In this document: positions 25,216 through 34,074 of the stretch, piece after piece | Position numbering within the stretch: position 1 is the stretch's first letter | Layout: each line of letters begins with the position of its first letter | NCBI RefSeq assembly: GCF_014297365.1 | Contig: NZ_JACOQD010000002.1 | Coordinates: 806,001 to 870,000 of the forward strand | DNA: 64,000 bases | Direction: 5' to 3' | DNA from: Winogradskyella echinorum | GTDB taxonomy: Bacteria > Bacteroidota > Bacteroidia > Flavobacteriales > Flavobacteriaceae | Translations under genes and position numbers: made by a program | The notes under the pieces: model-generated | What the model was told of the DNA's origin: nothing | The model's input: the letters and a program-made list of their open reading frames with translations, nothing else | The model's database searches: none

Positions 25216-26244
25216 ATGATTGAAATAGAAATAAGTGCTGAGAATACAAAAGATATTATAGAACAACTTCAAAATAATATTGGCGGTGAAATTTTAGAAC
25301 GTTGGGGAGAATCTACATTGGTAGTAGATAATGACAAGGCGAAAGGGACCGTTAAAGTTATTCCGTTTGATTGGGGCGTAAATCTTATGATTTATAATAT
25401 TGAATTTTTAAGTGAAGTTGTAATGAAGATTGAAGCTACCGATTTTAATCCTATTCGTTTTATTTACAATCTTCAAGGTGAGTTTTTACATCGATTTGGT
25501 ATTCAAAGTAAAGAAGTACTAATTGAACAATTTCAAACTCTCATTTTCACAAATAAAACGGATGGTATCAATTGTTTGCATTTTAAGGAAGGTATTAAAA
25601 TTGAAACTAATATCATTCAAATTGTTCGAAAAGATTTTTTAAAGAAAAGAACAACCAAAGTGTCCACTTTAAATAAGAAATTGCAAGAAGTATTTGTTGA
25701 TACTGATCACGATAATCGATTCTCACACCATGGTACATTAAATTTAAAAATGGCCGATCATGTAAAAAAATTACACAACATCAAAACCAAAGGCATGTTG
25801 CGAATTTTAAAAATGGAAGCTAAAGTTTACGAAATTCTATCATTACATATTCAGCAATATAATATACAATCGCAAGGTGTTGAATTACCAACTTCATTGG
25901 TTAAAAGTGAATTAAAACGTGTTAGAAAAATAGGTCAGCAGATATTAAAAAACCCTTCTAAACAATATAATTTAGAGGATTTATCCATAGAATCTGGTTT
26001 ATCGCAAGCCAAGCTACAGGACGGTTTTAAGTTTTTATATACAAGAACTGTCACCGAATTTATTAGACATGTAAGATTAGAGTTGGCTCGAGACTTGTTA
26101 AAAACTAGTGACTTAAATATTTCTCAAGTAGTTTATTCTATAGGCTTTACAAGCAGAAGCTACTTTTCAAAAATATTTAAAGATAAATATGGTGTTTCGC
26201 CGAATGAATTTAGCAAACAAATACCTTCTAAGGTATTAGTTTAA
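25216..26244 (+). CDS. AraC family transcriptional regulator
   Basis: This 342-residue regulator has a C-terminal AraC DNA-binding domain (about residues 245-335), with ILKNPSKQYNLEDLSIESG, the second helix-turn-helix ISQVVYSIGFTSRSYFSKIF and the final GVSPNEFSKQ. The N-terminal ~230 residues are not an obvious cupin and resemble other Flavobacteriia regulators of this type. It sits between two minus-strand groups of stress-related genes and diverges from the hemerythrin gene, so it may activate them. The ligand is unknown. Confidence 0.93.
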   Translation: MIEIEISAENTKDIIEQLQNNIGGEILERWGESTLVVDNDKAKGTVKVIPFDWGVNLMIYNIEFLSEVVMKIEATDFNPIRFIYNLQGEFLHRFGIQSKEVLIEQFQTLIFTNKTDGINCLHFKEGIKIETNIIQIVRKDFLKKRTTKVSTLNKKLQEVFVDTDHDNRFSHHGTLNLKMADHVKKLHNIKTKGMLRILKMEAKVYEILSLHIQQYNIQSQGVELPTSLVKSELKRVRKIGQQILKNPSKQYNLEDLSIESGLSQAKLQDGFKFLYTRTVTEFIRHVRLELARDLLKTSDLNISQVVYSIGFTSRSYFSKIFKDKYGVSPNEFSKQIPSKVLV

Positions 26245-26252
26245 AAAATTAA

Positions 26253-26459
26253 TTATTTTTTAAAAAACAATTTTCTAATAATAGCAATAAAACTATACTT
26301 GCCAGTTAATTTTAATGCTGTACTTACCCAATTTAGAGGTTGTAAGTCTTCTTTATATTTGCTTTTAATGAGTTTTAATTCTTCCCATGCAATATCGCGC
26401 TCTAAGCTATAACGCTTTAGATCATTTTGTATATCTTTAAATGACGTATATCTTTCCAT
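26253..26459 (-). CDS. DUF6327-like small protein
   Basis: With the ATG at 26459 this is a 68-residue protein opening MERYTSFKDIQNDLKRYSLE and containing DIAWEELKLIKSKYKEDLQPLNW. It is helical and ends in KLFFKK. I recall the pattern from DUF6327 proteins paired with phage-holin-like membrane proteins. An ATG eight codons upstream overlaps the previous gene. It is the last gene of a three-gene operon with YtxH and holin-like proteins. Function unknown. Confidence 0.75.
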   Translation of the reverse strand: MERYTSFKDIQNDLKRYSLERDIAWEELKLIKSKYKEDLQPLNWVSTALKLTGKYSFIAIIRKLFFKK

Positions 26460-26460
26460 A

Positions 26461-26808
26461 TTAATTGAAATAATTTTGTCCAACTTTCTTAATTATAATA
26501 GTATTGAATTTGGCGCGTAGTTTATAAATTATAACCGAAATTATAACATAAAAGAGCCCAACTAACAAAAATCCTAGTGAGTGACTATCTAACAACCTAC
26601 TCATTTCCATCGCTGCAGCTACTGATAAAAAAGCCAAACCAACTAATAAAAGACTGCCAACGGCCAAAACTTTAGCCACTAAACTTAGTGATAAGGTTAG
26701 CTGTTGAAAAATCTTTAGTTTAAAATATTGATGAGACGATTTTATATATCGCTCACCAATATTAGAAGCCTTCTCTGTAGTATCGTTTATGTCTTCAAAT
26801 ACACTCAT
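26461..26808 (-). CDS. phage holin-like (DUF1469/YqjE-type) membrane protein
   Basis: This 115-residue protein has an N-terminal amphipathic helix (residues 1-35), two membrane helices (about 40-66 and 76-96) and a basic C-terminal end. The layout matches the chromosomal putative holin/YqjE family found in stress operons. It is not a phage gene here: no phage genes are nearby. It is followed within one base by the DUF6327-like gene. Confidence 0.82.
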   Translation of the reverse strand: MSVFEDINDTTEKASNIGERYIKSSHQYFKLKIFQQLTLSLSLVAKVLAVGSLLLVGLAFLSVAAAMEMSRLLDSHSLGFLLVGLFYVIISVIIYKLRAKFNTIIIKKVGQNYFN

Positions 26809-26811
26809 TAA

Positions 26812-27144
26812 TTAAGCTTTTTTCTGTAAGTTCTTATTCCTAGCTTTTAAATCTTTTAGTTTTGCCTCTAGTGTTGTAATAACATCTTCTGCCTTGTAAC
26901 TCGCGTTAGAAACAATTGATTCTACCTGATGATCTAAATTTTCTTTTTGAGAAGATATAGAATCACCTAATGTATCTCTTATCTCTGAGGCTTTAGTTGC
27001 TATTATATCTCTTTTAGCAGCTGCTTCATCCGCAATTTTTTGTCTGGTCACGCTTCCTTTATCTGGCGCAAATAAAATTCCTAAAACTGCTCCAACTGCT
27101 GTTCCTGCTAATATTCCTAATACTGTATTTCCGTTATTACTCAT
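26812..27144 (-). CDS. YtxH domain-containing protein
   Basis: With the ATG at 27144 (MSNNGNTVLGILAG) this is a 110-residue protein; the longer frame adds 22 unlikely residues. The N-terminal glycine-rich helix GNTVLGILAGTAVGAVLG with ILFAPDKGSVTRQKI is the YtxH/GvpP signature. A coiled-coil C-terminus follows. YtxH proteins are general-stress proteins of unknown activity. First gene of the YtxH-holin-DUF6327 operon. Confidence 0.93.
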   Translation of the reverse strand: MSNNGNTVLGILAGTAVGAVLGILFAPDKGSVTRQKIADEAAAKRDIIATKASEIRDTLGDSISSQKENLDHQVESIVSNASYKAEDVITTLEAKLKDLKARNKNLQKKA

Positions 27145-27317
27145 GTTAATTTTATTTTTTAGATTCATATTAATATTCAGCTCTTTGCCGTTATACAAAG
27201 ATATGAGCATGCTAGAGCCTAACTTAACTCTTTAGATAGCAATATTAGCTCTAATGCTATTTAGTGTTAGCGTCAATTATTTTAGCAAAAGCATTAATAC
27301 AACTTATCTAAGTCATT

Positions 27318-27325
27318 TAGTTTTG
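27318..27325 (+). promoter_or_regulatory. -7 element (TAGTTTTG) of the aldehyde dehydrogenase gene
   Basis: An exact TAnnTTTG match lies 19 bases before the chosen ATG at 27344. It argues against the longer upstream frame beginning at 27254. Confidence 0.5.
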
Positions 27326-27343
27326 TATAAGAATTTAAATATT

Positions 27344-28708
27344 ATGAAAAAAGAAATAAAAACATACAATCCTTATAATGGAGAGCATCTTAGAACTTAT
27401 GAAATTGATTCTAAAAAAGCTTTAAATAAAAAGTTGCAACTAGCAGAAAGCACTTTTAATAATTGGAAGCATCTATCAATAGCTCAAAGAATAGAGCTTT
27501 TACAAAATTTAGCTAATGAAGTTGACAGTAATATAGATGAACTTAGTGAGCTCATCTCATTAGAAATGGGTAAACCAATTTTAGAAAGTAAATCCGAAAT
27601 TGAAAAATGCATTCTATTAATTAACTTTTACATTATAAATGCAGATCAATTTCTGCAAGATGATTTAATAGATACCGAAGCACATGAAAGTTTTATCAGT
27701 TACGACCCATTGGGATGTATTTTAGCTATTATGCCATGGAATTACCCGTTTTGGCAAGTGTTTCGTTTTGCAATTCCAACACTAACTGCGGGAAATGTAG
27801 CATTATTAAAGCATGCTTCTAACGTTACAGGTTGTGCTATTGCAATTGAAAAATTATTTTTAGATGCAGGCTTTCCTATTGGCTGTTTTCAAACCCTTCT
27901 TACCGACCATGACGGTATAGAGGAATTACTAGAAGACGATATCATAAAAGCCGTTTCCTTAACTGGAAGTGAAAAAGCTGGGAAGAAAATCGCCGAAATT
28001 GCTGGAAAAAATCTAAAACCATCATTACTAGAGTTAGGTGGTAACAACGCTTGTATTATTTTAAAAGATGCTGATTTAGACAAATACCTTGACACTATCG
28101 TTAAAGCAAGAATGCAAAACTCTGGACAAAGTTGTATTGCCGCCAAACGGTTTATAGTCGTAGAAGAGATTTATGATGAATTCTTAGATAGGTTTAAGGC
28201 AAAGGTTGAAAACTTAAAGTATGGTAACCCACTTAAAGAAGATACTACAATATCTTGCCTTGCTCGAAAGGATTTAGCTAAGATTTTAAAGGATCAAATA
28301 AAAGCATCGATTGATTTGGGCGCAGAAGTTTTAACAGGAAATAAAAGTAATGGCGCATACTACCAACCCACTATATTAACTAATGTGTCATCAAAAATGC
28401 CGGTTTTTAAAGAAGAAACCTTTGGACCTGTAGCTGCTATCATTAAAGCCAAATCTGAAGAAGACGCATATGAAATTGCTTCAAACTCTAAGTATGGATT
28501 AGGTACAATGGTATTTACATCTAATTATGACGCAGCTGCCAAGCGTATTTCAAATGTTGAAGATGGAGCATTCTTTATTAATGAAATGGTAAAATCAGAC
28601 CCACGATTACCTTTTGGTGGTACAAAAAATTCAGGTTATGGAAGAGAGTTGTCTAAAGAGGGAATGCTCGCCTTTGTAAATAAAAAGACAATATATATTA
28701 ACAAATAA
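27344..28708 (+). CDS. NAD(P)-dependent aldehyde dehydrogenase, succinate-semialdehyde type
   Basis: This 454-residue enzyme is started at MKKEIKTYNPYNG (27344), because the 30 residues before it are not dehydrogenase-like and a promoter element lies inside them. The cofactor segment is MPWNYPFWQVFRFA, the catalytic Glu is in LLELGGNNACII, the catalytic Cys is in NSGQSCIAAKRF, and EETFGPVA follows. It probably oxidises succinate semialdehyde or a similar short aldehyde to the acid. The exact substrate is not fixed by the sequence. The small gene at 28721 follows closely. Confidence 0.93.
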   Translation: MKKEIKTYNPYNGEHLRTYEIDSKKALNKKLQLAESTFNNWKHLSIAQRIELLQNLANEVDSNIDELSELISLEMGKPILESKSEIEKCILLINFYIINADQFLQDDLIDTEAHESFISYDPLGCILAIMPWNYPFWQVFRFAIPTLTAGNVALLKHASNVTGCAIAIEKLFLDAGFPIGCFQTLLTDHDGIEELLEDDIIKAVSLTGSEKAGKKIAEIAGKNLKPSLLELGGNNACIILKDADLDKYLDTIVKARMQNSGQSCIAAKRFIVVEEIYDEFLDRFKAKVENLKYGNPLKEDTTISCLARKDLAKILKDQIKASIDLGAEVLTGNKSNGAYYQPTILTNVSSKMPVFKEETFGPVAAIIKAKSEEDAYEIASNSKYGLGTMVFTSNYDAAAKRISNVEDGAFFINEMVKSDPRLPFGGTKNSGYGRELSKEGMLAFVNKKTIYINK

Positions 28709-28720
28709 AAACTTAAAATT

Positions 28721-28873
28721 ATGAAATTTATAAAAGAAGAAGACGAAAAAAGAAGAGACTATATTTTTAAAAAAGATAATAAAACAATATTTGGAGCACG
28801 TTTTATAATTATTGTTCTTGTTATACTCGTAGGAGCAGTTGTCGCTTCAGGTATTCACTTTGAATGGTTCTAA
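28721..28873 (+). CDS. 50-residue single-pass membrane protein, unknown
   Basis: A clean ATG frame of 50 residues lies 12 bases after the aldehyde dehydrogenase stop. The first 23 residues are charged (MKFIKEEDEKRRDYIFKKD). A hydrophobic helix RFIIIVLVILVGAVVASG follows and the end is IHFEWF. Spacing and direction suggest co-transcription with the dehydrogenase. A terminator follows 15 bases later. No family is recognised. Confidence 0.6.
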   Translation: MKFIKEEDEKRRDYIFKKDNKTIFGARFIIIVLVILVGAVVASGIHFEWF

Positions 28874-28886
28874 TAAGACATAAAAC

Positions 28887-28918
28887 AAAAAAAACTCAGC
28901 AAAGGCTGAGTTTTTTTT
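28887..28918. terminator. bidirectional intrinsic terminator
   Basis: Stem ACTCAGC/GCTGAGT with loop AAAG is flanked by runs of A and T. It serves the plus-strand dehydrogenase operon and the minus-strand tRNA gene. Confidence 0.9.
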
Positions 28919-28927
28919 GTTTAAAAG

Positions 28928-29002
28928 TCGGGGTGGCAGGATTCGAACCTGCGGCCTCCACGTCCCAAACGTGGCGCGATAACCGGGCTACGCTACACCC
29001 CG
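28928..29002 (-). tRNA. tRNA-Pro (anticodon TGG)
   Basis: Read on the minus strand, the acceptor CGGGGTG pairs with CACCCCG, with discriminator A. The T-arm contains GGTTCGAATCC, and the anticodon stem CCACG/CGTGG holds loop TTTGGGA with anticodon TGG. The CCA end is not encoded. All cloverleaf arms can be formed by eye. Confidence 0.97.
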
Positions 29003-29217
29003 AATTTATTGTTCTAAACATTTTAAAATTATGTGACTTTTAAAAACTAGCGCAATTCAACTAAAATGTTCTAAAAACGGATGCAAATATAATTGAATTC
29101 TTTATCGTACAAGGTTTAATCCTTAAAAATTTTTACTTTTTTTTAGATACCAATATAGTTCTAGGAAAAGATTAATTTCGCCTCATCTAAATTGATTTTA
29201 CTACATCTTTATTTTTG

Positions 29218-31509
29218 ATGCTTAAAACTGTACAACTCATATTGTTTTTACTATTATTACCTCTATTAGTAGGTGCACAAAATTTTAATGGTAAAATTAT
29301 AAACAGCAATAATGGGCTTCCGATTCATAATGCTATAATAGTTAATCTTAAATCTAATGATACCGTTTTTTCTAATGATAGTGGTTTTTTTAAAATCAAT
29401 AGAACTGGTGAGTATAAAATAACAAAGACTGGTTATTTAAACGAAATCATCAGCATAGATATATCGAAATTTACTGTAGTTAAATTAATTACTAATTCGT
29501 CTCAGTTAGATGAAGTTATAATAAACTCTAATCACCTTCCAAAATCTTTAAAAAAAGCCACTTCTTCTATTGATATAATTAGTCAATCACAAATACAACG
29601 CTTCAACAACACCGATTTCTCACCTATTTTAAACAATACACCTGGTGTTTTTATGCAAAGTGGTGCACTAAACACAAATCGTATTACAATTAGAGGTATT
29701 GGATCTAGAAATCTTTTTGGTACATCAAAAATTAGAGCCTATTTCAAAAATATTCCTTTAACAAATGGAAGTGGTGAAACCACAATTGAAGATTTTGAAC
29801 TAGGAAGTATATCTAAAATGGAAATCATTAAAGGGGCAACATCTAGCAGCTATGGTGCTGGTCTTGGTGGAACTATTATACTACATCCAAAAAACAGCAA
29901 AAATAATAACACTCAAGTCTCTAATGAATTTTCTATGGGTTCTTTTGGACTCATAAAAAACATTTCAACACTCAATCTCAATTTAAAAAACAGCTCAATA
30001 AACACTGTATTTAGCACCACAAATTACGATGGCTATAGAGATAACAACAATTACAATAGGCAAACATTTACTATTACTGGTAACCACTTTATAAACAGCA
30101 ACAATGATATTTCTATTTTAGCCAGCTTTGTAAATTTAAAAGCTTTTATTCCTAGTTCATTAAATGAAACTGATTTTATAAATAACCCAGAACAAGCCGC
30201 CTTTACATGGCAACAAGCAAGAGGTTTCGAAGATGCTATTCGTGGAATAATTGGTTTATCTTGGAATCATAATTATAGTGATAATCTAAAACAAAGCACA
30301 AGCATATTTACATCGTTTAGAGATGCGTATGAACCTCGACCTTTTAATATTTTGAGCGAAAACAGCTTCGCCTTTGGTGTACGTTCAAGACTAATTGGAA
30401 ATCTTATGGTCTTCCAAAAAAATATGAAGTTCACAATAGGAGGAGAACTATTTAGAGATCGTTATAATTCAGAAACTTTTGAAAATCTATATGAAGACTT
30501 CCCAGAAGAAACAGGAAGTGTTAAAGGTGATAAACTATCTAATTTTGAAGAAAACAGAACATATTATAACCTGTTTTTTGAAAGTGATTTTGAACTTTCT
30601 AACCTAACAACACTAACATTTGGACTAAATTTAAACAAAACAGCATACAAGCTTAAAGATAGATTTGAAGCATCAGAAAGTAATCCTGATCAGTCTGGAG
30701 ATTTTAAGTTTGAGCCAATTATTTCTCCTAAACTCGGAGTTTCTCATCTTATTTCTAATAACATCAGTTTATTCTCAAGCATAAGTCAAGGCTTCTCTCC
30801 TATTTCTCTAAATGAAACACTCTTGCCAGACGGACAAATAAACACAAATTTAAAACCAGAAACTGGCTGGAATTTTGAAATTGGTAGTAGAGGATCATTT
30901 TCTAAAGGCAAACTACAATATACCATTTCCATTTATAGGTTAAATATTAAAAACCTTGTTGTTTCACGTCGAACGGCACAAGATGCGTTTATTGGCATAA
31001 ATGCGGGTAAAACAAGACATGATGGACTAGAACTAAAATTAAATTATCAGGCTTTAAAAACCAAGATAGTAAGATTAAATCCTTTTATAAATTATACACT
31101 CAACAAATTTAAGTTTAAAGAATTTATAGATGTTGATTCTAATTTTTCAGGAAATGATCTTACAGGTGTGCCAAGCCAAGTGCTCAACTTAGGAGCAGAT
31201 TATCATTTTAATTTTGGTTTATATGGTAATATTTTTCACCAGTACGTAGGAGAAATACCAATAACAGATAGTAACACACTTTACAGTGATTCTTATAACT
31301 TAACCCACCTTAAAATTGGTTACAGAACTAACCCTAATAAAAAGTTTGGTATAAATATCTTCTTAGGTATTAACAACCTCTTTAACAAACACTATGCTTC
31401 ACAAATTCTAATCAACGCAAGCGGTTTTGGTGGAACACCACCAAGATATTACTACCCAGGTAATCCTATAAATTATTATTCGGGAGTTCGATTAAATTAT
31501 GTTTTTTAA
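29218..31509 (+). CDS. TonB-dependent receptor, possible PQQ importer
   Basis: Started at the ATG 29218 (a TTG lies one codon earlier), it is 763 residues. A signal peptide ends at VGAQ. A carboxypeptidase-regulatory-like domain covers about residues 20-90, and the plug about 100-220 (RITIRGIGSRNLFGTSKIRA, then IIKGATSSSYGAGLGGTI). The barrel ends in NYYSGVRLNYVF. It lacks an STN domain, so it should not signal through FecR. The next two genes encode a PQQ-dependent sugar dehydrogenase and a cytochrome c. By analogy with the E. coli PqqU receptor, it may import PQQ. This is inference from context. Confidence 0.88.
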   Translation: MLKTVQLILFLLLLPLLVGAQNFNGKIINSNNGLPIHNAIIVNLKSNDTVFSNDSGFFKINRTGEYKITKTGYLNEIISIDISKFTVVKLITNSSQLDEVIINSNHLPKSLKKATSSIDIISQSQIQRFNNTDFSPILNNTPGVFMQSGALNTNRITIRGIGSRNLFGTSKIRAYFKNIPLTNGSGETTIEDFELGSISKMEIIKGATSSSYGAGLGGTIILHPKNSKNNNTQVSNEFSMGSFGLIKNISTLNLNLKNSSINTVFSTTNYDGYRDNNNYNRQTFTITGNHFINSNNDISILASFVNLKAFIPSSLNETDFINNPEQAAFTWQQARGFEDAIRGIIGLSWNHNYSDNLKQSTSIFTSFRDAYEPRPFNILSENSFAFGVRSRLIGNLMVFQKNMKFTIGGELFRDRYNSETFENLYEDFPEETGSVKGDKLSNFEENRTYYNLFFESDFELSNLTTLTFGLNLNKTAYKLKDRFEASESNPDQSGDFKFEPIISPKLGVSHLISNNISLFSSISQGFSPISLNETLLPDGQINTNLKPETGWNFEIGSRGSFSKGKLQYTISIYRLNIKNLVVSRRTAQDAFIGINAGKTRHDGLELKLNYQALKTKIVRLNPFINYTLNKFKFKEFIDVDSNFSGNDLTGVPSQVLNLGADYHFNFGLYGNIFHQYVGEIPITDSNTLYSDSYNLTHLKIGYRTNPNKKFGINIFLGINNLFNKHYASQILINASGFGGTPPRYYYPGNPINYYSGVRLNYVF

Positions 31510-31532
31510 GTATCTTGTCCTAAAACAAAACT

Positions 31533-32642
31533 ATGAACAATTTTTATACAAAAAGCTTTGCGATTGTAATCGCTTTTTTGAGCTTAACGGCATGTGCCCA
31601 AGATAAAAATCCTGTAAACAAACAGAACAGTCACGAGGTTGTTGTGCCAAAACTTAATATTCCATGGGGATTTACATTTTTACCCGATGGCGCGATGCTA
31701 ATTACTGAAAAATCTGGGGAGCTTATTCACTATAAAGATGAAAAGAAAACTACTATTTCTGGATTGCCAGAAATTTACGTTCGTGGTCAAGGTGGCTTAA
31801 TGGATGTAGTACTTCACCCTAATTTTAAAGAGAATAATTACATCTATTTTTCGTACGCTTCGTCAGAAGGCGAAGGTGACGGAGGAAATACAGCTATTGC
31901 ACGAGCAAAACTCAATAACTACAATTTAACTGACGTAGAAGTACTATATAAAGCAGGTCCTAATACAAAAAGAGGGCAACACTTTGGCTCTAGAATTGTT
32001 TTTGATGAAAACGGGTATTTATTTTTTACCATTGGCGAACGTGGTGATAGAGATACCAACCCACAAGATTTAACAAGAGATTGTGGTAAGGTTTATCGTC
32101 TCAATGATGATGGTTCTATTCCTATTGATAATCCGTTTGTAGATATACCAAATGCAAAAAAGGCTATTTATTCTTATGGACATAGAAACCCTCAAGGTAT
32201 GATAATGCATCCTAAAACAAAGGAAATTTGGACGCACGAGCATGGTCCAAGAGGTGGAGACGAGATTAACATTATTAAACCTGGTAAAAACTATGGCTGG
32301 CCAGTAATTAGTTACGGTATTAACTATAGTGGCACATCCTTTACTGATATAACAGAAAAAGAAGGTATGGAACAACCATTACATTATTGGGATCCATCTA
32401 TTGCACCTAGCGGAATGGCATTTATAGATAGCGACAAATATGGTGATTGGAATGGCAATCTTTTAGTTGGCTCGCTAAAATTTCAATATTTAGATTTATG
32501 CACTATAACAGATAATAAAGTGATTAAAGAAGAACGTTTATTAGACGGTTTAGGTAGAGTAAGGTGCGTAGAGCAAGGGCCTGATGGTTACATATACGTA
32601 GGTATCGAAAATTTAGGAATTGTAAAACTGATAAGAAAATGA
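31533..32642 (+). CDS. PQQ-dependent sugar dehydrogenase (soluble aldose type)
   Basis: This 369-residue lipoprotein (lipobox Cys21 in LSLTAC) forms a six-bladed beta-propeller of the sGDH/YliI type. It shows IPWGFTFLPDGAMLITEKSG, GQGGLMDVVLHPNF, KRGQHFGSRIVFDENGYLFF and SYGHRNPQGM. Further motifs are WTHEHGPRGGDEINII and NYGWPVISYG, the usual calcium and PQQ-binding segments. It oxidises aldose sugars in the periplasm and passes electrons on. Its stop overlaps the ATG of the cytochrome c gene (ATGA-type), so the pair is translationally coupled. Confidence 0.95.
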   Translation: MNNFYTKSFAIVIAFLSLTACAQDKNPVNKQNSHEVVVPKLNIPWGFTFLPDGAMLITEKSGELIHYKDEKKTTISGLPEIYVRGQGGLMDVVLHPNFKENNYIYFSYASSEGEGDGGNTAIARAKLNNYNLTDVEVLYKAGPNTKRGQHFGSRIVFDENGYLFFTIGERGDRDTNPQDLTRDCGKVYRLNDDGSIPIDNPFVDIPNAKKAIYSYGHRNPQGMIMHPKTKEIWTHEHGPRGGDEINIIKPGKNYGWPVISYGINYSGTSFTDITEKEGMEQPLHYWDPSIAPSGMAFIDSDKYGDWNGNLLVGSLKFQYLDLCTITDNKVIKEERLLDGLGRVRCVEQGPDGYIYVGIENLGIVKLIRK

Positions 32643-33085
32643 TAAAACTAACTAGAATACTATTTGCTTTAATAATTCTGACAGCTTGTAATTCAAAAGA
32701 AAAGAAAAAAAATACGGTTGATTATCCAGACAAAACATCTTTAGCACAAGTTAAACCAGGATTAAAAGAGAGTATAGCTCGTGGAAAACTGGTATATAAT
32801 GACATGTGTACAACTTGCCATTTAACAGACGGAAAAGGTGTCCCTAGAGCATTTCCTCCATTAGTAAATTCTGACTATTTAAGAGAAAACCAAGACAAAA
32901 GCATAAAAGGAATTAAAAATGGAATGTCGGGAGAAATAATAGTAAACGGTATAACCTATAATGGTGTCATGGCACCTTTAGGGCTTTCGGACGAAGAAGT
33001 TGCTGATGTTATGAATTACATAAATAATAGTTGGGGAAATAAAATTGATAACTTTATAACTCCAGAAAAAGTTTCTAAATTATAA
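32639..33085 (+). CDS. c-type cytochrome lipoprotein
   Basis: This 148-residue protein has lipobox Cys17 (LTAC) and one haem site Cys57-Thr-Thr-Cys60-His61, with a probable axial Met111 in GVMAPLGLSD. It is a class I cytochrome c fold (DVMNYINNSWG near the end). It overlaps the PQQ dehydrogenase gene by four bases and is the natural electron acceptor of that enzyme. It links sugar oxidation to the respiratory chain. Confidence 0.95.
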   Translation: MIKLTRILFALIILTACNSKEKKKNTVDYPDKTSLAQVKPGLKESIARGKLVYNDMCTTCHLTDGKGVPRAFPPLVNSDYLRENQDKSIKGIKNGMSGEIIVNGITYNGVMAPLGLSDEEVADVMNYINNSWGNKIDNFITPEKVSKL

Positions 33086-33107
33086 GAATTCCATAGGCTT
33101 AAATAAC

Positions 33108-33115
33108 TAAATTTG
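33108..33115 (+). promoter_or_regulatory. -7 element (TAAATTTG) upstream of the uridine kinase gene
   Basis: An exact TAnnTTTG match lies 28 bases before the ATG at 33143, so the uridine kinase gene probably starts a new transcription unit after the cytochrome gene. Confidence 0.5.
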
Positions 33116-33142
33116 TAGACGCAACTAAATCAAAAATTGAAC

Positions 33143-33748
33143 ATGCTTATTATAGGAATTGCAGGTGGAACAGGATGTGGTAAAACTACCGTGGTTAATA
33201 CCATTTTAAATGAATTGCCAGAAGGAGAAGTTGGTGTTATTTCACAAGATTCTTACTACAAGGATACATCACATTTAAGCTATGATGAGCGTATAAAAAT
33301 TAATTTCGATCATCCTCGTTCAATTGATTTCGAATTATTAGAAACGCACCTCAAGGAACTCAAAAAAGGAAATGCAATAGATCAGCCAGTGTATTCCTTT
33401 GTTAAGCATAATAGAACTGGAGATACCATTTCAACCAAACCTAGAAAGGTAATGATCGTAGAAGGTATTTTAATTCTGTCGCATGCAGAAATTAGAGATC
33501 TTTTTGATATTAAAATATTTGTCCATGCAGATTCTGACGAACGTTTAATTCGTCGTCTTAAACGTGATATATCGGAGCGAGGAAGAGACATTGATGAGGT
33601 ATTAACTCGATACCAAACTACTCTAAAACCAATGCATCAACAATTCATTGAACCAATGAAAGAGTATGCTGATATTATAATTCCAAATAATAAATACAAC
33701 ACAGTTGCTGTTGACATCGTTAAAACTATAATTAACGAACGTTTATAA
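33143..33748 (+). CDS. udk: uridine kinase
   Basis: This is a 201-residue kinase from ATG 33143 (a TTG two codons earlier is unlikely). Walker A is GGTGCGKTT near residue 8, then SQDSYYKD, FDHPRSIDFELL, VYSFVKHNRTG, VEGILIL and the RRLKRDISERGRD lid. It phosphorylates uridine and cytidine in pyrimidine salvage. Length and motif order match Udk. The next gene starts on its stop (TAATG), so the two are coupled. Confidence 0.96.
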   Translation: MLIIGIAGGTGCGKTTVVNTILNELPEGEVGVISQDSYYKDTSHLSYDERIKINFDHPRSIDFELLETHLKELKKGNAIDQPVYSFVKHNRTGDTISTKPRKVMIVEGILILSHAEIRDLFDIKIFVHADSDERLIRRLKRDISERGRDIDEVLTRYQTTLKPMHQQFIEPMKEYADIIIPNNKYNTVAVDIVKTIINERL

Positions 33749-34074
33749 TGGCACTATTTAATAATAAATATTTAAAGCCTTTTAAGAACATTTATCTACT
33801 TGTTCTCATAGTCTTTGTAGTATGGATGTTGTTTTTTGATGCACATTCTTGGTTATTTCACCATGAGTTAAATGGAGATATAAAAGAACTCGAATATCAA
33901 AAAAAGCACTACAAAAGTGAAATGGCTAAAGACGATAAAGCCATAAAAGAATTAAGTACAGATGAAGGTTTAGAGCGCACGGCTCGCGAAACCTACTACA
34001 TGAAAAAACCAGACGAAGATATTTTTATTATTGAATACCAAGACAGCACAGACAAACAGAAAAAAGATGAGTAA
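33748..34074 (+). CDS. FtsB/DivIC-type septum formation initiator
   Basis: This 108-residue protein has a short cytoplasmic start, one membrane helix (about residues 13-31), a periplasmic coiled coil (LNGDIKELEYQKKHYKSEM) and the ERTARETYYMKKPDEDIF motif typical of FtsB/DivIC. It belongs to the cell-division complex that links FtsQ and FtsL. Its last codons overlap the start of the mutase gene (ATG 34067). The gene order udk-FtsB-mutase recurs in Flavobacteriia. Confidence 0.93.
   Translation: MALFNNKYLKPFKNIYLLVLIVFVVWMLFFDAHSWLFHHELNGDIKELEYQKKHYKSEMAKDDKAIKELSTDEGLERTARETYYMKKPDEDIFIIEYQDSTDKQKKDE

Noticed and set aside
26239..26264. AT-only palindrome spanning the AraC stop and the next convergent stop
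   Set aside because: The stem is made of A-T pairs only (TTTAAAAAAT and its complement). It is too weak to call a terminator with confidence in an AT-rich genome.
26461..26808. Holin-like gene as a sign of prophage
   Set aside because: No lysin, capsid, tail, integrase or attachment repeats surround it. This family is a normal part of bacterial stress operons.
27254..27343. Longer N-terminus of the aldehyde dehydrogenase
   Set aside because: A TAnnTTTG promoter element lies inside this stretch and the added residues do not resemble the family. The ATG at 27344 is the likely start.
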